Shown: in pieces, positions 1-11,731 of the stretch
How positions within the stretch are numbered: position 1 is the first letter of the stretch
Layout: every line of letters starts with the position of its first letter
Assembly (NCBI GenBank): GCA_013396995.1
Contig: VWZP01009169.1
Span: 3,179,198 to 3,243,197 of the forward strand
Origin: Dicaeum eximium
Lineage: Eukaryota; Chordata; Aves; Passeriformes; Dicaeidae
DNA: 64,000 nt
Direction of reading: 5' to 3'
Notes under the pieces: generated by a model
What the model saw: the letters and a program-made list of their open reading frames with translations, nothing else
Databases searched by the model: none
Told to the model about the DNA's origin: nothing
Program-made: the position numbers and the translations under genes

Positions 1-3000
1 TCTCCTCCCGTGAGTGTCCCAATATCCCTGGAGAACCAAGTTTGGGGCTCTTGGCCTCCGTGAGTCTGACTTCAAATCAGGGGATGCTGGAGACCAGAAG
101 CTGTGGTTCTCTGTATACTGATGGCCTTGAGATTTCACCCTTAGAGAGGCAGGCACGTTGGTAGGTGTTAAGGCTTCTCCTTTAAGTGAGTCTGTCTCCA
201 AGTGAACCACTCCTCTACATTACCAAAATCTTACTTTTTCTCTTTATTAATTTCATTTTGTGTCACTAAACATAGAACTGCCCAGTCTAGGTGAGAAATG
301 CTTTTCTGGAGCTTTGAGTATCATTGCTGAGCTGGTGTCTGCCCAGCATCAAGTCCAGCTTTCATGCTTTGACGAACATTCCCAAAAACAAGGGACATAA
401 TGTGGTTTTAAATCCTGCAAAGTACTGGATTTATGTTTCCTACCCATTCCTGCTTCTTGTTCTGTTTCTTTCTCTCTTGTCTCTTATTTCCTTGGGTTGT
501 AGCCATTTTGAATGGAGGCCATCTTCTCTTTTGGCCTGAGAACTGGACTGGAAGTATTTGAACCTCAAATCCAGTTCCAGTTCTTTTTAAATGTTTTGTC
601 ATTGAAATTCAATCTGCGTAAGTAAATAAAATGCCCACAAGAAAGTGAAATTAACTGAATTAACTAACACTAGATAAAATAAAATAGGAAATAAATGAAG
701 GAGAAAAATGCAGGCACTGTTAACTGGGCATGCTTTACATCTTTCTCAGTCCAGCCTGGCAAATATCCTTTTAATCTGTTTCATGCAACTTCAAGCATTT
801 TTAAGAGGCAGGAGGCGGAGTTCCATTGACCAGGGTCACACTGGCATGAATTGTTGGAAGCAAGCTGCCCATCCAAGGTGTAGAAGGGGGCTCGCTGTGT
901 TTCTGTTGGGAAACTTGCACAGGTGCTGGAGAAGGGAGTTTTCCCCACTTTGTTCTGACCGACCCTTTTTTCCTTGCCGTTTACAATTGCTCCCTGGGCA
1001 TTCAATCACATTGGCTTCCTTAGTCTGCTTCCCACCCCAGTCTCGATGACTCCATTCAGTTTGTCGTTCTTCCCCTTTCCTGCTGAATTTGGCAATTCCT
1101 TTCTCTTTTCAATAGCCACTTGCCATCACTGAGCTAACTCTACAGTCTGAATTGCTATATGCTGACAGATCTGCTTCTGTCATTGGGTCAGAATGACCTG
1201 TTCATCAACCAAATTACCCTCCTGAAATTTATTCCTTCTGTTGTTCCTCCTGCTTCCCTCCAAGGCAGCAGGGGCTGTTAGGATCCCAGGTCAGAACAGA
1301 AAAATAGCCTGCCTAATTCAGGGTCTTTGTTATTAGCTAGATCCGTGGTTTTCTTCTGCAGTCACAGTCATCTTTTGTTCATCTTTTATAGAATGGGAGA
1401 GGTAAAATGATTGAGAGAGTTCCAGAAGAAGGTCTCGTGTCTTGTATTTTGCTGGGGTTTCTTGGTTTTTTTTATAGGGTAGGTTTTGATTGATGGTGTA
1501 GACAGATGAGGACATGCAGGCCTCTTTAGTTCTTCCCATTCCTTTCTTCTTCTCAGTGAAGGAGCACACTTGCTGAACAGGAAAGGGAGTTGAGGAGCTT
1601 AACTGCTGCTTTACATTCTGGAGATGTTTCTTTCCCTACATATTCATGCTTTCTCCCTGCCCATCTGAACTGGGTGTTAGAACCCAGCCTTTTTTACCTC
1701 CTACCAAAGACAAATACTAACTGTCAAAATTAAGGGTAGGGTATTTTTCATGTGCTATTTTTCAGGCAGGTGTGTTTGGGTCCACCTCTGGGATCCCCTT
1801 ATGCCTGGAAGCCCTGAAGTTTCCTTGTTACTATGCTACCTGCGCTAATGTGATGACTTCTAAAGTTCTTTTGGCTTCCTCTACCTTCCTGAGTCACAGT
1901 AATGCAGGATGCACTGCATATTTTCCCTCTGGATCTTCTATCCTTTCAAACTAACTTTCTAGACCTCTGTCCTGAAAAGCATGTCATGATGCAAAATTAT
2001 GTGACTGGAACTTGCATATTCTTACTGTCCCATTGAAAACAGGTTTATCTTTATATCCCTGAATACTGCCAGTATCCAGGGCAGTGTCTAGGAGCTGCAG
2101 TGTCAGAATCCTGTCCTCAGGGTGGTTTTAGTCAATAGGGACATTTGTTTGATGGAATGGTTGTTTTGAACTGTATTGACTAAGATCTTCATTTAGTTTA
2201 GTGCACATCTTCTGTGCAGAGCTCCTGCTGCTTTTCTGATCTGCCAGCAGAATCCAGAAAAAGAGCTATGGATTAAAAAACCAGGTTAGCTGCACTGTAT
2301 TAGAAAAAAAAAAAGTTAGAACATTCATTAAGCAGGTCAATAAAACAATCATATTTTTTCCTAAGAATTCAACTGAGCCCAGACAGCTCATGTATATTCT
2401 GGCTTCTATGGTGGTTCTTCCAAACCTGGCATTTCTGATTCCCTATCTGCCCCTCCTTTCCCTTCCACATGCTTGACCTCTAACAGCATTCCTTTGCTTG
2501 TCTTAAGGCCTTACATGTAGTTTCACTCTCCCTCTCCCCCCAAGAATGTGATCCTGGCCTGAGTTTTCTAATTGTGTATAGCGAGGATAAAACTCCTTGC
2601 CTCGCTTGGCTGCCCCCTTGTTTGGAAACTCACACTAAACATTTCCACATGGTTTGCACTCTTTTTGCACAGCTAATTTTTTTTTCCTTTAAGCTTTTTC
2701 TTGTTTAAAATAACCCTCCAGCTTCTTCTACCTTGGGCTGCTGGCACTGACCTCGCCTTGTTACTGTTTGCATTTCTTTTGTACCTTTTTGCAGCTTAAA
2801 TCTCTGTGGGCTTTTAAATCTGTCAGCAGCCGCTACCAGGCTCAGTGTGCAATTTTGCTCACTGTTTTCACAAGTTTCCCAGCCCTGAACGCTTTCCAAA
2901 TGAGCCATTGTTGGGCTGAGTTAAAGAGGTATTGTCTCTGCTTGGACAAGGTTAGTGTGGGTGCCAGAATCTGTGTGTGCAGCATTTTCATGACACAATG

Positions 3001-4090
3001 TCATCTTGATATTGGACCCCTGGACACTTCCTTCTCCAAATATTTCAAATACATCGGGAAAAAAACTCAAAGCCCTGCCAAAACTGATTCATCGAAATAT
3101 TACTGGAAGATTTTCTTTATATTACTGAAACTCTTAATTTAGACATCTTCGTCTGTCCTTGCTCATACAGTCTGCTTGTCCTGAAGACCATTCTTTTTTG
3201 TTTAATTCTCTTTATTAGCGCCCAAACCTGACAGCTTTGATGGTAGCCCTGTTCCGGTCAGTACTGAATTAACATAGAGGAAGTAGCAATCTCTTGTTTG
3301 ATAGTTTTAGAGACATGCATTGGAAAAGAGTCTATTGTTATTCACCTTTTACAGATGAGTAACTGAAGCTGTGGAATTTGGCAGTCAGTTCCAGATCACA
3401 GTATTATCCTTCATTTTGCTATTGTAAGCTTGGCTCAGCTCTGAGAGGGTATGTTCTACTGAGCTCACTTTTCTTAACAGAGACTGAGTATTCTGCCCTG
3501 ATCAACCCGATGTGGCACTGTGGAGTTGTGTCCATTATGTCTAAATGTTGGGTGTCTTTGATGGGGACTGTGTGGTTTAGAGAGCAAACATCTGGAAAAA
3601 CATTTCAGCCTGTAGGTTGATGATGACATGACAACTGTCTCACAGCCTTTGCTTGAAAGATAGAGAAATTGAACTGTTTTCTTTCTATGGAAGAGCAATT
3701 TGGTATTGCCAGCCAGGAGAAAAAGATGTATCAAACTTTCAGCCTTTCTCTAAGTGTCATAAGGAATGTCTGTGTCACATAATCCAGTGTTCTGAGTTTT
3801 CACTTCTTCCCTTTCATGTGATCCTTCCCATCCTTCACTGATCATTAGTAATGGAAGTTTGACATGGGAGTTGTTCAGGCTGCCTCTCTTCATAGGTTAT
3901 GCTCTGACAGGGAGAACTCAAGGTAGCAAGGAAATCATCACAAAATCAATAATCTTTGGAGTCTTTGGGAGCCACTAAGTCCTCTTGATTGAAGGCTAGT
4001 CAAAGATGCCTGATCCAGAAACTTTTCAACTTATTAGAAGTTACCAATGCAGCTGTTGACTGTTTTTTTTCTGTTTTTCTCAATTTCCAG
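1..4090 (+). other. Intron upstream of the first exon seen (partial)
   Basis: This is the 3' part of a DAAM2 intron; its donor is outside the window. The acceptor at 4089-4090 follows a T-rich tract (from about 4065). No coding segment matching the preceding DAAM2 residues (the stretch ending in FAELV) was found. ORFs of 60-124 codons on both strands have no recognisable protein sequence and lack exon-like boundaries. No clear transposon was recognised. CpG is rare, so there is no sign of an internal CpG-island promoter. Confidence 0.8.
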
Positions 4091-4180
4091 GATGAATTGG
4101 ATCTCACAGACAAGAACAGAGAGGCTATGTTTGCACTCCCTCCAGAGAAGAAATGGCAGATTTACTGCAGCAAAAAAAAG
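4091..4180 (+). CDS. DAAM2: DAAM2 exon: start of GTPase-binding domain
   Basis: A 90-nt exon, phase 0 at both ends, encoding residues 1-30 of the visible protein (DELDLTDKNREAMFALPPEK, then KWQIYCSKKK). The acceptor is tttccag before GAT and the donor is AAAAAG|gtacta. This segment lies in the N-terminal Diaphanous-type GTPase-binding domain (Drf_GBD), which contacts activated Rho and takes part in autoinhibition through the C-terminal DAD. The segment is nearly invariant in vertebrate DAAM proteins, so it cannot by itself separate DAAM1 from DAAM2. N-R in DKNRE and P-P in ALPPEK favour DAAM2. The donor lacks the usual A/G-A at +3/+4 (gtac), so it is moderately weak, and the next exon is 18.9 kb away. 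Confidence 0.96.
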
Positions 4181-4430
4181 GTACTACTGTTGTCCTCGTT
4201 GGAGTAGCTTACCAATAAATTCTGTGTGCATGTTCATAACTGCATCTTGATTGGAGCTATGTGTTTATCTGCTGTTTACTCAAGAACATTATTAAGTGGT
4301 GGAAGGATTTTTATCAGCATGGATATGCCACAATTGTCTGATAAGTAATGTATGCACTTGTGATTTCTGAAGAGGATCTTAACATCTTAAAATAGTACAC
4401 TGTCCCACTTTGAATTGTTTACATGTTTGG

Positions 4431-4457
4431 GTTTTTTTTTGTTTTCTTGTTTGTTTG
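4431..4457. repeat. T/G-rich low-complexity tract
   Basis: Runs of T broken by single G and one C on the + strand. It is one of many similar T/G tracts in these introns. Confidence 0.7.
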
Positions 4458-5281
4458 GGGCTTGTGGGGGGAATTGGGTTTCTTTATTTTTTCTTTGAGC
4501 TGAAAGAACAACTATAATGGAAATGCATTAAGGAATTTTTAAAAACTTTTGTAGGTTGCTTAAAATAGAAAAAGTATTGCTGAATTCTTTCAGAATATCT
4601 TCAAATATCTGTAAAGTATGCAACAATAGTGATATCTTAAAACCTGGTAGTTCAAGGTCTTCCAGAGTTGGTAGGAAATGTTCCACAGTGCACTGGAAAG
4701 TGAGGAGCACCTGCTTGTATCACTTTCCATGTAACACTTCTCCCTTCAGGGTCTTGAAATTTCTGACAAGCTAGTAAAGGGACAATAAATCAGAGGCTGA
4801 TCAATCACATTAATATTTTGTTGCTGGCAGAATGATGGCCAACTGAATGGATAAGTTGTGTCATTGCTGTGAAACTTCTAAACAAGGAATTTCTACAGTA
4901 ATGTGGCGTTGGAAAAGTTTTGCTGCTCTAGGAAACACTATGGTCAGAAATGAAGATAACCCCAATAACATGTATTTATTAGCCATACATGTTAGGAGGA
5001 AAAAGGTGTGGTGGGTTTGTTGGTTAATTTTGTTTCCCAAGTGTGCAAGTCATGCTATGACAGCATCTTTGTGACAGTGTATGACAGTCTTTAAACATAA
5101 GTCTGCCTAACAGAAGGTAGAAGAGGAGGTTTAGACTTCAGTACTGAACCTGGCAGATTTAAATCCTGCTCATGGTCCTTCTGGAGGCTGTGTTTGCTTC
5201 CTTTTTTCCTCCAAGTGGGGGCAGTGAGCTTTCTTACCATGTCATTAAAGAAAACTAGTCCAATCAGGGTGTTTTGCCTTT

Positions 5282-5318
5282 GGGGTTTTTTTTTTTTTTG
5301 GTTGGTTGGGTTTTTTTT
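5282..5318. repeat. Poly(T) with GGTTGG core
   Basis: A T run, then GGTTGGTTGGG, then another T run on the + strand. Low-complexity DNA with no evident function. Confidence 0.75.
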
Positions 5319-5664
5319 AACTTCACACAGGGAAGTTAATAGAAATCAATTAATTATAGTGGTTCTGAGCTAGCAATAGAGCACAAGAGCAATCTAGGCT
5401 CCATTGTCTTCAGTGCTCTCTCCATTCCTTTTTCCTGCTGGTACACAGCGCTTGCAAGTGGAGGGAAGGTGCAGGCTGCTGTGGTTCATGTCTGCTTTAC
5501 ATTTTTGCTGGCCAGCTCAGCTGGGTTTTTCAGCTCTGGTGGGAGAGAATCTATTTGTAGCTGTCTTAGAGACATCTCACCTCCCTGATCAGTCAGCCTT
5601 GGCAGGAAGATTCGTGCTTTAATATACTTAATATGTTGGTTGGATTCACTCGTTACATTGGGGA

Positions 5665-5712
5665 TTTTGTTTTTGTTGGTTTTTTTTGTTTATTTGTTTG
5701 TTTGTTTGTTTT
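5665..5712. repeat. (TTTG)n microsatellite
   Basis: The T/G-rich stretch ends in about five TTTG units just before TTCCCC. It is likely length-polymorphic. Confidence 0.8.
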
Positions 5713-6810
5713 CCCCTGTGTTCTGCAGCAGTGGATTTGCTATAAGAATCTTAAAGACTTCCAAAGTTAAAGAAGCTGCATATTGGAAAATCTTCATCAT
5801 GTATTTATAATGCAGCTTCAGTTAGCTGAACTCCAGCTATCCCAAATGATGTGCTAACTGGGATGGGATACCATTGCCAGATGTCTATTCATTGCATTGT
5901 AGATACTTTCAATTACTTGAAACCTTTACTGTCCTTTACTGTCCAATGTTATTAATTGTTTCCCTCATAGGCAGTCAGATGATTGGTGATGACATCTCTG
6001 TCTAGCCTACTACCTAACCCACCTGTAATCATTGTTTTGCAGTGACAGAAAAATGTGTTCCAGGCTTTGCTTTAAAGCAAAGCCCCCTTTCCCCTGAAGA
6101 ATTTTTAATCTAATTTTAGCCACAAAGAGTTCAATTTCTCTCTTGGCAGAGCACTTCCAGCTACTCAGGACAAGCCCCCAGAGAGGTCTGTCTTGCTGAT
6201 GTTGGGTTCTTGGAGTTTTCTGGCAAACAGGGTCCCTATGCTTTGAAATACAGCAAGTGCAAACACTACCACCTAGAAGGTCAAGAAGTGCAGACTGAGG
6301 CAACTGTTCACAATTGTAAATCTCAGGTGCCTTTTCTAGTCTAAAAGTAATGGAAAGTCAGAGCTTCCTGATTTGCTCTAAAGGTGGTGAGATTAGTGGG
6401 CTGCCTTAAATAAACAAATGTCACTTGCAAAAATGAAGATTAGTCATCGTTGTAGACACACATTTATCTTGGCAATAAGATGTTAGATGTAATCTTCTAT
6501 GATAGTTGATGCTAATGAGGTGGCAGAAGGTCAGTGCTGTATTAAAAAAACTCATTCCACCTGTTACTAATATCAAGCCTTTCTGAAGAACTGGAGGAAG
6601 ACAGGTAGGTCTGTGCACTGAAAGTTGTATGCCAGGGGCACAGCTTGCCACTCAACAGTCCACAGTAATCAAAGGAGGCTGAATTCTGAACTGAAATTTC
6701 ATCATTGTGAGTGATACCTACGGAGTAGCATTCACACAGTTATTAACAGCCATGCTTACTTTGGTCACTTTTGCCTATTCTGGGTTCATATCTGAAACCA
6801 TTAGTATTAA

Positions 6811-6860
6811 AATCACTGATTATTTGGCCTAAAAAAATCACTGATTATTTGACCTAAAAG
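6811..6860. repeat. 25-bp tandem duplication
   Basis: Two copies of a 25-bp unit beginning AATCACTGATTATTTG sit head to tail and differ mainly at one base (GGCCTAAA versus GACCTAAA). Their close similarity suggests a recent local duplication. Confidence 0.85.
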
Positions 6861-7928
6861 AGTAGCTCTAGCTAGCAGCTCTAGTGGATGCTTTGCTCTC
6901 ATTTGTGGAATAGCTATTTGCAAGGAATAAAGGCTGGTTTGTTGGAAAATGTCAATGTCTTCTCAATCTCAGCTGTTCTCTACCTTGACACTAATCAGTA
7001 CAGGATGGACAATGAGAAATGCAGTTGGCTTAATTTGCATCAGAGGAATCATTGCTTAGTCACCCCTGATGGCACCCTGACCCTCTACCCAAACCACCAG
7101 CCCATGTCTTAGATTGCCTCTTGCTCTGTAGAAGGAGCTTCCACTGAAGCTCCTTCCTTACTTGTTAAGGCCATATGTAGAAAATACAAATTATAACATC
7201 CTCCCTAAGTTCAGGTACTTTATTCTGGTTTTGTTTAGAATAATCTTCATGTCTCACCATAAGCTGAAATTTAGACTTACATGAAACACCTCTGTAACTC
7301 CTCTTTCTAGATTTCCTACTAGATATAAGTTTTGCAGGAATTAAATCAAGCACTAGACCAAGATTTCAAATGTATTAATTTGCAAATTTCCAATGTCAAA
7401 GTTTAGAAAACCAGTGTTCTTCAGTGTTTTTTTACCAGGAGCTGATACTAACATTCATAACCTCATTAAATACCAATCAAGTAATTATATGGAAATAAAA
7501 AATTGTTAGCTCATTTGTCTCATCTATAAAGAACCTCATATTGGGGTAAAAAATGCAGGCATTGCACTGCTTCAGCACCCAGGTTGCTTTGGATGCAGCC
7601 TGTGTTTCAGAGAATGAGGCCTTATTGTGTGGGCCATAGCTTATTGCCTTCTGAACAGCCCAACAAGCTGTTAGACTTACTGCTATTAGAAAGCAAGTCA
7701 AGTTGTTTTCTTTTTATGGCTTTTCCTGCCTCCAGAGACTAATTTGTAAGCCTTTGGCTGAGCAGATTTTAGTAGCAAGCACACGCATTTTGCACAGTTA
7801 AACAAGTTAGTTTTTTCTGTTTGTTTTTTTTTTCACTTCTGTCTTTCTTTCAGGAAAAAATTGGTAGCAAATCTTTTTCTAAAGTAGAGTCAGACTGGAC
7901 AAGCTGTATCATACAGCTTCTTTCCAAT

Positions 7929-7960
7929 CAAACAAAAAAAAAAAACAAACCCAACAAAAA
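7929..7960. repeat. A-rich tract with C interruptions
   Basis: Poly(A) broken by single C residues on the + strand. No adjoining LINE/SINE body was recognised, so it is not called a retroposon tail. Confidence 0.7.
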
Positions 7961-9589
7961 TCTCAATCCTTCAATTCTCATATGTTGAGAACTCCAAAAT
8001 ATCTCAATGTTTCTCGTACTCTTGTGATTTTAGTGGTATCCCAGAATAGTTGCCTTCTGTTGATTGTGCTCTATTTACTCAAATGGGATTATTTAAACTC
8101 AAGTAGTAAGGTAATAAGCATCACACTGAAACTTTCTGGAAGTAGACATTCATGACATCTGAGAAAAAGTACATGCTTATAATCGGTGCATTTATTCTAC
8201 TTTTTCTATTATGGGAAAGAGATTCTCCCCAGTAGCAAAATAAGATCTAAAAATTCTGAGTACAATTTACCTGAACCATAGTCTGTATCAGCCAATACGC
8301 AGAAAAATAAAAGAATATCCTTCATTACACCATCCTCTGTGACTTTTTTAAAATCTTTATTAATTACATTTTTCATCTACCTGATGACTAAAAAAACTAA
8401 TAAACTGGATATGAAACTAGGAGTCAGGAAACTCCTTGGTTCCAAAAAGTCTTTGATTTAAATTGTTTTATACTTTCAAAGAACTGTCATTGTTATATTT
8501 ATGCATAAATGCATTTCTCTTTACCTGAAGGAAGGAATAGGTAGTTAGGAAACATTTTGGAAATGTCATTCTTTTTCTTTACTGCACTTATCTGTCTTCT
8601 ATGGTGTTCTTGTGGTGACATTTCTGGGTTTGGGTGAGCTCACTGTAAGGAGCAGGAAGGACAGAGTAGAAGGCACTTTTGTGCATTACACAATCATTAA
8701 GGAGTCCAAGTCCTTTGGACTGTGGTCACAGATCGGTGCTGAGCCACTGAGGCTGCAGTCCACGTTCAGAGTGCCCCAGTGTCCTCCTGAAGAAGATTTA
8801 CACCTCTCTTGCAAAGAAGCAGCATCGCTTTGCATTCAGTTCTCTCTTCCTAACATCAGGGCTGGATCCTCATAGGCTTTGAAACGCTCTTGAGAATCCT
8901 AGCCTTAGTGGGACATCAACTTTTACTAGTTTAACTACCATCTTTTTATACCATTTGCAGCTCATTTTCACAAACTCCCACTTTGGTCTCATGCTGCCTG
9001 TCTAGCATTAATGAAGATAAATGTCTGCATGTCTGGTTTGGGCTTTTTTCTTTCTTTGAGAGTTGCTGTTTGAGTTTTGCCCATGAGGTTTGGATTGTTA
9101 GCAAAATGTCACCATAAAAAGTATAGCTTGATATTGTGCAGCTGGATATAGAGTAAGATACTTTGAAATCTGCTGGAGGGGTCTAAGCTGCTTTTGCAGC
9201 TTTTTATATAATTACTGTAGCCTACCAGGGATGAAGGGCAAGATGGATGCAAATATAAAACCTGGAGTCCTCCTTGCCTTTAGGGGAAGCTTTCAGAAAT
9301 GAGTGAAAATTCCTGCACTTACTGTTTGTTCTAGGGCTGCTGTGCATCTGTGGTTTTGCACTGTGAAGCATAGTTTCAGATTGGTTAAGATGGAGAGACA
9401 GTTACTTCTGTGAGGTATTTCTATGCTAAAGTGAACTGGCAGGGCTTTTATTCCAAACTTTTGAGGTCTTTTCTTTGCAGTCAAGGCTTCATATGGAGGT
9501 TTGAAGAGCAGGAGACTGCATTACACTAGATGTATTTAGATAGGAGTTCACTTCTTCAGGTTCCTGCTGCAAGGTAAGAGATACATATT

Positions 9590-10632
9590 GAAATCACAGA
9601 ATCACAAAAGGGGTAAAGGACCACCAGTGGGATCATCTGTGGCAAGCAGGGTCATTCTAGAGTACATGGCACAGGACTGCATCTAGACCATTCTTGAATA
9701 TCTCTGTTGAGGGAAACTCCACAACCTCTCTGGACAACCTATTCCAGTGCTTGGTCACCCACACAGTAAAGAAGTTCTCATATTTAGGTGGAACTTTCTG
9801 TGCATCAGTTTTTGCCCATTGCCTCCTATCCTGTTGCTCAGCACCACAAAGAGCCTGGCTCCATACTCTTGGCATCTTCCCTTTAGATACCAGTAGGCAT
9901 TGATACAATCCCTTCTCCATTGTTCCTTTTCCACGCTGACCAGACCCAGCTCCCTCAGCCTTTCCTGTTAAGAGAGATGTTCCAGTCCCTTACCCATCTT
10001 TGTTACCCTCCAATGGACCCACTCAGGAGCTCCAGGTCTCTCTTGTCCTGAGGAACCCAGAACTGGACACAGCACTCCAGATGTGCCTCACCAGGGCTGA
10101 GTAGAGGGGCAGGATCACCTCCCTCAACCTGGTGGCAGTGCTGTTCCTAATGCACCCCAGGACAGCACCGGCCTCCTTGGCCNAGCACTGCCTCCTTGGC
10201 CACAGGACACACTGCTGGCTCATGTTGTCCACCAGGACCCCCAGGTCCTTCTCCACAGAGCTGCTTTCCAGCAGGTCAGCCTCAGCTGTCAGCCCTGTGC
10301 TGGTCCATGGGGCTATTCTTCCTGAGGTGCAGGAACTTACCTTGCTTGAATTTCAGACAGTTCCCCCTGTCCATCTCTCCCAGCTGTCCAAGTCCTTCTG
10401 AAGGGCTGCACAGCTCTCTGGGGTATCAGCCACTCCTCCCAGCTTGGTGTTGTCAGTGAACTTGCTGAGGAGGCATCTGCTCCTCCATCCAAGTCATTGA
10501 TGAACATGTGAAACAATACTGAGCCCAGTATTGAACCTTGGGGGGCATCACTGGTGAGAGGCCTCTAACTAGACCCTGGGCCACTAGATCCCTCTGGGAT
10601 CTGCCATTCAGCCAGTTCTGAGGTATTCAGGA
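9590..10632 (-). mobile_element. CR1 LINE fragment, 5'-truncated, antisense to DAAM2
   Basis: About 1 kb of non-LTR retrotransposon in minus orientation. Its 3' end is on the left, where TCACAGAATCAC at 9595-9606 is the degraded CR1 terminal repeat. Translated on the minus strand, 10023-10256 gives a CR1 reverse-transcriptase C-terminal piece: a KDLGVLVD-like motif, NMSQQC, then EVILPLYSALVR. The left part matches the CR1 3' region (CACAACCTCTCTGGACAACC, then CCAGTGCTTGGTCACCC). Frameshifts, stops and the missing 5' two-thirds make it inactive. One ambiguous base (N) lies at 10183. The right boundary, after GCCATTCAGCCAGTTCTGAG, is approximate. Confidence 0.92.
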
Positions 10633-10687
10633 GATGATACATTTTCCCTAAAGAAGAGAGAAAATGGATCGTCATCTGGTCTCATTT

Positions 10688-10721
10688 ATGATACAATATG
10701 CCAGATGATACAATATGCCAA
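10688..10721. repeat. 17-bp tandem duplication
   Basis: Two copies of ATGATACAATATGCCAG lie in direct succession just beyond the CR1 fragment; the second ends in A rather than G. Confidence 0.85.
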
Positions 10722-11691
10722 ATGAAGATCACACTATTGTGTTGTCTGAGTGTGGGTTTTTGGTTTTGTATTGTCTGTTCTGAGCTACAAAAGCCCTTTG
10801 GGGTTCATCCTTTCTGTATGAAGACTGCCAAGCACGTGGTTGTCCCATAATAAATGAAGTGGGTGGTTTGAAGTTGTATTGTTTTCAATTCTATCTTCTT
10901 GCATTATATTTTTCTCTTTGAAATACTCATAGAGTCTGTTATTGATTTGGAATATTAAACTGTTTTGGTTAGGGATTTATAGCTTTAAGGAGCATTCAAT
11001 GTGTCCCTTGTAAGTTCCTTTCTTTAGAGTTGCTGTTCCATATGCTGTATGTGGGAGCAGCAGACGTGGACACACAGGATGGTTTGCTGCAGTGTTTGAG
11101 AAGCCATTTGTAAGGACTCACAGTTTGACGAGTCTTGGATGTGACTTAATGAGAGATTTTCTCGCAGCTCTGCAGGAAGTGTTGAAGGGGAGTATGGGTG
11201 GATGTGGGGGTGGGTACTTTTACTCTCTGTTCCCTGGGAAGTCTGGAAAACACAGGGTAACCCTCACAGCATGTGTGATAACCTGACAGCAAAAGCAGTA
11301 GGAGGCTGCAGAAGCTGTGTGGATTTTGAGTGCTCAGTGTAAGCAGTCCCACAATTAGCAGTATTGATAACTAATCAATGAGGGTGTCTCATGGCCACAG
11401 GGCAGAGGCCAGCAAAGCCACACTGGATATGAAGAATTATACTTTTTCTGAAGTCTTTGGTACATCAGAAAATTGTTTCTCTTCCTACCAATGCTTTGGA
11501 AGTTTGTGGCTAAAGTTCAGCTTCAGTCAACATTTTAATTTAAGTCAATATTCAAACCTTGAGAATGACCTGAACAACCTGATCTAACTTTGACATTAGC
11601 TCTGTGTGGGTCCCTTCTTCTCAAGGCCCCTTCCATCATAAATTGATTTGTGATTCTCTAAACTGTTCATAAATCAGACTAGGAAAGCAGC

Positions 11692-11731
11692 TGTAAATGG
11701 CCCTATAAAGATGTAAATGGCCCTATAAAGA
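11692..11731. repeat. 20-bp perfect tandem duplication
   Basis: TGTAAATGGCCCTATAAAGA occurs twice without any mismatch or spacer. Confidence 0.9.

Noticed and set aside
1..20. GTGAGT near the window start as the donor of a preceding DAAM2 exon
   Set aside because: The few bases before it do not encode the expected FAELV ending of the upstream exon.
2768..3142. 124-codon plus-strand open frame in the first intron
   Set aside because: No homology recognised; not the missing N-terminal DAAM2 exon, whose expected sequence is absent.
3334..3402. MIR/L2-like wording (ACCTTTTACAGATGAGTAACTG)
   Set aside because: It resembles the core of ancient SINEs over only about 40 bp, with no second block. 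Too weak without a repeat search.
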